Source of the DNA: a virus
Direction: 5' to 3' (one strand)
IMG/VR virus record: IMGVR_UViG_3300037674_001874
Location: 1 to 29,253 of that record
Length of the DNA: 29,253 bases
Position numbers and translations under genes: made by a program. Each line of letters starts with the position of its first letter. Position 1 is the stretch's first letter. Positions 25,783 to 29,253 of this stretch are shown in pieces. Below the pieces are notes generated by a model. It was not told the DNA's origin. It made no database searches and was given only the letters and a program-made list of their open reading frames with translations.

Positions 25783-26720
25783 GACTGATCTAAAAAATAT
25801 TGCATATCCGTACTCCAAATACTCTTACCTGCTATAAGTATGCGTGGAATAATCTTAGCAGCCCTCTCTCGGTTTCCCGTAAAAATAAATTGACATGCCC
25901 TCGGATAAGTGTGAGAAATATCTTTAATTTGCCTTAAGGTGTAATCTATATTAGCCTTTCTATTGAAAACTTTATTTTCTTTAATAATTTTTTCAACACT
26001 GGATTCTATAACCACAAATAAGTACGCGTCCATTTCTTGCGCTCTTTCTATTTCCCTTTTAAATCTATCGATGTTATGTTTCCCTACAGTTCCCTGCAGG
26101 TCATTCCCTGATTTACGATCTACGAAAGTGTAATCATAATGCTCCCCTAAAGCAGTATAATCCCCAATATCTAATTTGAGGGTTTCACTTTCACATTCTT
26201 TAAATTTTAATGGCTTTTGTTCCCGTGTATCTACCGCGATGGTCAAATCACTTGGCAAGCCCATGGTAAAGAAATCCTTAGGAATATTTTTATTATACAA
26301 GGGCTCACACCCTATTTTTTTACAAGCCGCATTATAGCTACCGAACAGTTTACGGTAAATGGCAACGGAGGGTAAAAAAGAGTTTTTTGTCTCCAAGTGA
26401 AATGGGCCATACTTTCTCTGTTTTTTTAAATGTCTTTTTTCCAGCAAAGAAAGGGCATATTCTTTGACTTCACCCGTAGGGCTCTCTTCACACCATTTTA
26501 GTAATTGTTGCTTGGTGGAGAAATCTCTTCCAAAATATTCTTCATATCTTTTAAAAGGTAAAGGGTCTCCTGTTAGCTTATTTATTCTTGGAAAATGCTT
26601 TGTATAATAAGAGGCAAGATTTAAATCATGCTGCTTTAGGTGTTTGTGCAAAGAGGCCCGGCTAGTAAATTCCTTTTTACATTCGGCACAAGGAAAAATT
26701 CTGGTACATATTCTTTCCAT
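25779..26720 (-). CDS. C2H2 zinc finger / HNH-type repeat / ERCC4-family nuclease fusion
   Basis: This 313-aa protein has three parts. Residues 11-31 form a classical C2H2 finger (C11-x2-C14-x12-H27-x3-H31). Residues about 114-141 (SFLPSVAIYRKLFGSYNAAC) resemble the repeat found beside HNH and homing endonucleases. Residues 158-295 carry an ERCC4 (XPF/Mus81-type) nuclease core: AVDTREQKPL with D164, R166 and E167, then GDY, then FVDRKSGNDL with D201-R-K203, then RFKREIERAQ and a final strand CQFIFTGNRERAAKII. All core residues look present, so an active nuclease is likely. Starting in a TAATG overlap and coupled by ATGA to terL, it may process packaging or branched DNA, or be a homing-type element; the role is inferred. 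Confidence 0.85.
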   Translation of the reverse strand: MERICTRIFPCAECKKEFTSRASLHKHLKQHDLNLASYYTKHFPRINKLTGDPLPFKRYEEYFGRDFSTKQQLLKWCEESPTGEVKEYALSLLEKRHLKKQRKYGPFHLETKNSFLPSVAIYRKLFGSYNAACKKIGCEPLYNKNIPKDFFTMGLPSDLTIAVDTREQKPLKFKECESETLKLDIGDYTALGEHYDYTFVDRKSGNDLQGTVGKHNIDRFKREIERAQEMDAYLFVVIESSVEKIIKENKVFNRKANIDYTLRQIKDISHTYPRACQFIFTGNRERAAKIIPRILIAGKSIWSTDMQYFLDQS

Positions 26721-27790
26721 TAGATTGCGTCCTCTTTGCTAATCCCCAAAACACGAGCCTTCCAATCTGACATTTTTTCCACTTCATCTGCCTCTTTTCT
26801 TATAACTTGCTTTTGCATTTCAGCCATTTTAATCATCAGCTTTCTCTCCTCCTCGTCTTGAAAAAGCTGAACTAAAGAAATTATAGAGGCATTCCTTTGC
26901 TGTTGATTCGCAACGCGCTTTGCGCGCTCTCCATTAAGCTTGGCGAGCATCTTATCTATGCGATTAATGCATTGATTATATTCTTCTGCTTTTGTTTTTA
27001 GCATTTCGGTTAAACGCATCGTTAAGTCGTTTTGTCCTTCAGTATCGTCAAACATCAAGTTCAACTTTTGTTTTTGCTGCTCAATCTCTTTGAGGTTCAC
27101 ATAGTCCATGCAGACATTCACATATAAGTTTAATTCATCCGAAGTTAAATCTGGCTTATCCCATATGCTTCGAATATATTCTGCTTCAAAAAGTTCTCGG
27201 CTTTGTTTAGTAATGTAAGAATTAATGACCTGCAAAAACCGTGGCCCCTGCAAAAAAGTGATCAGCCTTTCAACGCATTTTTTATCTTGAAGATTAATAC
27301 GGTTTACTTCAAACTCTTTGGCTGCGACCTTGTTTAATCTTTTTATAGCAGTTGATAAGATATGTGGAGGGGTATATTTTTCCCCGGCTGCATCATCCCT
27401 GAGATTAACTACTGAGGGAAATTCCCCGCTAATATATTCGCACAAAGCAATAAACTTATCACTTTGCGAGAAGCCTTTGTTTTGAGCGTGTTTAGGCCAC
27501 AGAAGCTGCCCAACTTCAAGCTTGGTCATTTCAGGGCAATAATGTTGTTTTATAAAAGACTTATCTTCCTCTGTTAAAAAATGCTTAACTACTCTCTTTT
27601 TAACTTTCGTACGATAACTTAAACCTTTCTCTACCCAATATTTCCTCAACGCTCGACCGCGAATGGTACTGCCTTTTTCATTTTCATCATTGAAAAGTTT
27701 TTTAGTGGCGGCGCTCAAGTCCCCGTCGAGCTCTTCAAATAAATTAAGACTGTCCCCTTTTTCTTCTTTTGTTAATACGTATTCCTTCAT
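26720..27790 (-). CDS. Helical DNA-binding-like protein; small terminase candidate
   Basis: I do not firmly recognise this 356-aa protein (from ATG 27790: MKEYVLTKEEKGDSLNLFEE). The N-terminal third looks like one or two helix-turn-helix units (STIRGRALRKYWVEKGLSYR; FLTEEDKSFIKQHYCPEMTK). A helical middle follows, then a long coiled coil from about residue 225 to the end (EIEQQKQKLNLMF; AEEYNQCINRIDKMLAKLNG). DNA-binding helices plus a coiled coil, two genes before terL, suggest a small terminase, but it is longer than most. ATG 27790 overlaps the upstream stop as ATGA, so I prefer it to ATG 27817. The downstream nuclease starts in a TAATG overlap. Confidence 0.6.
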   Translation of the reverse strand: MKEYVLTKEEKGDSLNLFEELDGDLSAATKKLFNDENEKGSTIRGRALRKYWVEKGLSYRTKVKKRVVKHFLTEEDKSFIKQHYCPEMTKLEVGQLLWPKHAQNKGFSQSDKFIALCEYISGEFPSVVNLRDDAAGEKYTPPHILSTAIKRLNKVAAKEFEVNRINLQDKKCVERLITFLQGPRFLQVINSYITKQSRELFEAEYIRSIWDKPDLTSDELNLYVNVCMDYVNLKEIEQQKQKLNLMFDDTEGQNDLTMRLTEMLKTKAEEYNQCINRIDKMLAKLNGERAKRVANQQQRNASIISLVQLFQDEEERKLMIKMAEMQKQVIRKEADEVEKMSDWKARVLGISKEDAI

Positions 27791-28512
27791 TCGAAAAATA
27801 TATCGGTTTCCTCGCAAATCTTTTTGGCAACTTTTTTATATAGGTTTTTTAAATTTTTAATTTGCTTGTATCCCGCTTTGCGGCCCTTCTCATTGCTTTT
27901 ATAACCTAAAACTTTTGCTACTGTTTCTTCATCCACATGGTCTATGAAAAGCATTTTATATATCACATAATGGCGATCATTCAAATATCGCCTCATTGAC
28001 AGATGTAAAGAAATGACAGCCCCACCAATGCTATAATGATCCTCAGGAACCGTGTAACGATCGAAAGGATTAGTTTCTAGGGAGACGGGGATTTTAATAT
28101 CATAAGCTGGCTTGCGTGTCTTATACCACTTAGCGTAATCCGGGCACTCGTCTGACTGTAAACCACTTGCGGTTAAAGAGCACAAATTAGAAATCTGGCC
28201 ATGCCCTTGTTCTTTAGATTGATTGTATTTACAGCTGATACAGGGGCGCGCAAAATTAGAATAGTTATTGCGCAGGATATTTTTAAGTTGATTCGAAATT
28301 ATCTTATTTACCCACGGTTCAATGGGTCTCAGTTGATCCCACTGATCCCATTTCTTATAAATGTGAGCCCTGATAATCTGAGAGACGTCGTCGAAGTCTA
28401 ACCACGCTAAGGCATGCAAATGCCACTTGTAGTACCTTTTCCTTATCTCATTATCTATCGTCTCAAATTTATCTTCGTAGGTATATTTTTTACTCTTCTG
28501 CACCACTGCCAA
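27787..28512 (-). CDS. Sigma-factor-like transcription protein with four-cysteine insert
   Basis: This 241-aa protein resembles short sigma-70 family (ECF-like) factors. Region 2 is recognisable near residues 28-85: HLHALAWLDFDDVSQIIRAH, then WVNKIISNQLKNILRNNY, matching the aromatic-acidic helix and the W-x(2)-I-x(3)-N-x(5)-R pattern. Region 4-like residues 180-225 contain IDHVDEETVAKVLGYKS followed by a basic recognition-type helix. Between them is an unusual insert with Cys 91, 94, 111 and 123, a likely zinc site. It is a natural candidate to direct host RNA polymerase to the late promoter element found throughout the window, as T4 gp55 does for its own late promoters; that link is inference. 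The only starts are TTG 28512 or GTG 28506/28503, inside the previous gene's end. Confidence 0.72.
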   Translation of the reverse strand: MAVVQKSKKYTYEDKFETIDNEIRKRYYKWHLHALAWLDFDDVSQIIRAHIYKKWDQWDQLRPIEPWVNKIISNQLKNILRNNYSNFARPCISCKYNQSKEQGHGQISNLCSLTASGLQSDECPDYAKWYKTRKPAYDIKIPVSLETNPFDRYTVPEDHYSIGGAVISLHLSMRRYLNDRHYVIYKMLFIDHVDEETVAKVLGYKSNEKGRKAGYKQIKNLKNLYKKVAKKICEETDIFFE

Positions 28513-28900
28513 TGTCTTTAAAGTCCCCTCTCGAACTGCGACATTTGGCTTGAGAAATCTTCAGATACTCTTCTTTTGACATCTTTGGATGATCGCCTTT
28601 TATAGTTTTTCGCTCCCTTAATTCGTTAGGATTTAAAGGGTTGTTTACTAAAGATTCAAAACTTTGTTTAGAGCTTGCGGGTATTTCTAGGTCATACTCT
28701 AATTTTGAAAGCGCAGGGATTCCTTCGGATGTTAATCGGATTGCCGTGTTTGCAGTAGAATAGCTACCCTGTGCAGCAGTGCTCGAATCACTCGTCAGAC
28801 CAAACGCTGAAAAAGTTTCACCACAGCCTTGGCAGAAGTTGGGCTTCTTTAAACTGTAGTTGTTCTTAGCTCCACATTGAGGACAAAATATACTAGCCAT
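28490..28900 (-). CDS. Zinc-ribbon protein of unknown function
   Basis: This 136-aa protein has an N-terminal zinc ribbon: C6-x2-C9 (FCPQCGAKNN) and C23-x2-C26 (FCQGCGETF). The rest is polar with no recognised fold, but residues about 85-120 (ASKQSFESLVNNPLNPNELR; HPKMSKEEYLKISQ) look helical. Its start is preceded by the promoter-like CGTGTAAAATAAATTAT, which overlaps the stop of the PhoH-like gene, and it heads the operon containing the sigma-like gene and the terminase genes. Its stop overlaps the sigma-like start by 23 bases. A zinc-ribbon protein next to a sigma factor hints at a transcription role, which is speculative. Confidence 0.75.
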   Translation of the reverse strand: MASIFCPQCGAKNNYSLKKPNFCQGCGETFSAFGLTSDSSTAAQGSYSTANTAIRLTSEGIPALSKLEYDLEIPASSKQSFESLVNNPLNPNELRERKTIKGDHPKMSKEEYLKISQAKCRSSRGDFKDIGSGAEE

Positions 28901-28910
28901 TTTCTATAAT

Positions 28911-28921
28911 TTATTTTACAC
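28911..28921 (-). promoter_or_regulatory. Late-promoter-like element before the zinc-ribbon gene
   Basis: GTGTAAAATAA on the minus strand begins 21 bases before ATG 28900 and overlaps the last codons and stop of the PhoH-like gene. It would drive the operon containing the sigma-like and terminase genes. Confidence 0.55.
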
Positions 28922-29253
28922 GGTTATTTTCCAGTTTATTTACGATAAATTTTAAAATTTCACTTCTCAAAATATCCTCTTCCGTAAACCGAAAAGTATG
29001 TATACCTTTATCTTTACACTCATTATCGTCGAAAATCTCCATTATGGGAGCGAAACCTGTTTTCCCGTTGATATCGGATTGCATAGGGTCCCCGCATATA
29101 AAATACTTAGAATTAGTACCTATGCGCGTTATCAGCGTCACCAACTCCTTTCTTGTAAAGTTTTGAGATTCATCTGCAATAATAAGCTTATTGTCCCAAC
29201 TTGCACCACGCAGATAGTTGATTGGGGCACATTGGACGATTTTTTCATCCATT
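28911..29253 (-). CDS. PhoH-like ATPase, C-terminal part (truncated by window edge)
   Basis: The visible 113 residues contain the second half of a PhoH-type P-loop ATPase. INYLRGASWDNKLIIADESQ is the Walker B region with its acidic pair; LVTLITRIGTNSKYFICGDP and QSDI follow as in PhoH/RecD2-like helicase motifs, and FRFTEEDILRSEI matches the family's end. The Walker A part must lie beyond the right edge, so the ATG at 29252 is probably internal. PhoH-like genes are frequent in marine phages, with an unsettled role in RNA or phosphate metabolism. The stop overlaps the promoter-like element of the next gene. Confidence 0.88.
   Translation of the reverse strand, partial: MDEKIVQCAPINYLRGASWDNKLIIADESQNFTRKELVTLITRIGTNSKYFICGDPMQSDINGKTGFAPIMEIFDDNECKDKGIHTFRFTEEDILRSEILKFIVNKLENNRVK

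Noticed and set aside
25783-25818. Longer terL start at ATG 25818
   Set aside because: It overlaps the upstream gene by 40 bases, whereas ATG 25782 gives the ATGA coupling also seen at 27790. Not excluded.
1-29253. tRNA, rRNA, integrase, attachment site or insertion sequence
   Set aside because: I scanned the small gaps and found no cloverleaf, transposase or recombinase; all gaps are too short for such elements.

Overview
This window is the structural and packaging (late) region of a tailed double-stranded DNA bacteriophage (Caudoviricetes). The evidence is a terminase large subunit, a portal, a prohead protease joined to a scaffold, an HK97-fold-type major capsid protein, a 2321-residue tape measure protein, tail-tube-like paralogues and a repeat-rich fibre. 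I see no integrase, tRNA, rRNA, CRISPR array or host gene. I see no sheath gene, and the long tape measure suggests a long tail, most simply siphovirus-like. The host cannot be read from the sequence. The DNA is AT-leaning, with many T/A tracts between genes.

Layout. Most genes lie on the minus strand. Read in the direction of transcription from the right edge, they are: a truncated PhoH-like ATPase, a zinc-ribbon protein, a sigma-factor-like protein with a four-cysteine insert, a helical protein that could be the small terminase, a C2H2 / HNH-repeat / ERCC4-type nuclease, TerL, portal, protease plus scaffold, a capsid accessory protein, the major capsid protein followed by a strong terminator, a SAP-domain basic protein, a connector-like protein and a small membrane protein. 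A plus-strand block follows: three neck or tail-completion genes and a tail-tube-like gene closed by a terminator (11945-15380), then an isolated 489-aa protein of unknown function between two terminators (15435-16958). To the left, the minus strand resumes with two chaperone-position genes, the tape measure, a second tail-tube-like paralogue, a fibre, and a third paralogue cut by the window edge.

How the genes work together. TerL, portal, protease/scaffold and capsid proteins build and fill the head. The neck genes close it. The chaperone-position genes, tape measure and tube proteins build the tail, and the fibre is probably for adsorption. Every stretch is gene-dense; no gene-free stretch exceeds about 110 bases.

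Most interesting points. (1) A repeated element of the type AGTGTA(A/T)A(A/T)T sits about 15-32 bases before the start codon of nearly every gene that is not tightly coupled to the gene before it, on both strands. These genes mostly lack a Shine-Dalgarno sequence. It looks like a phage-specific late promoter giving very short leaders, and the sigma-like protein encoded here is a natural candidate to read it. (2) The same element occurs inside the protease ORF, directly before an in-frame ATG that would yield a separate scaffold. (3) The tape measure carries a cassette, bounded by repeated GYVPNFA-type motifs, with a plausible PD-(D/E)XK nuclease signature. (4) A C2H2 finger, HNH-type repeat and ERCC4 nuclease are fused in one protein just upstream of TerL.
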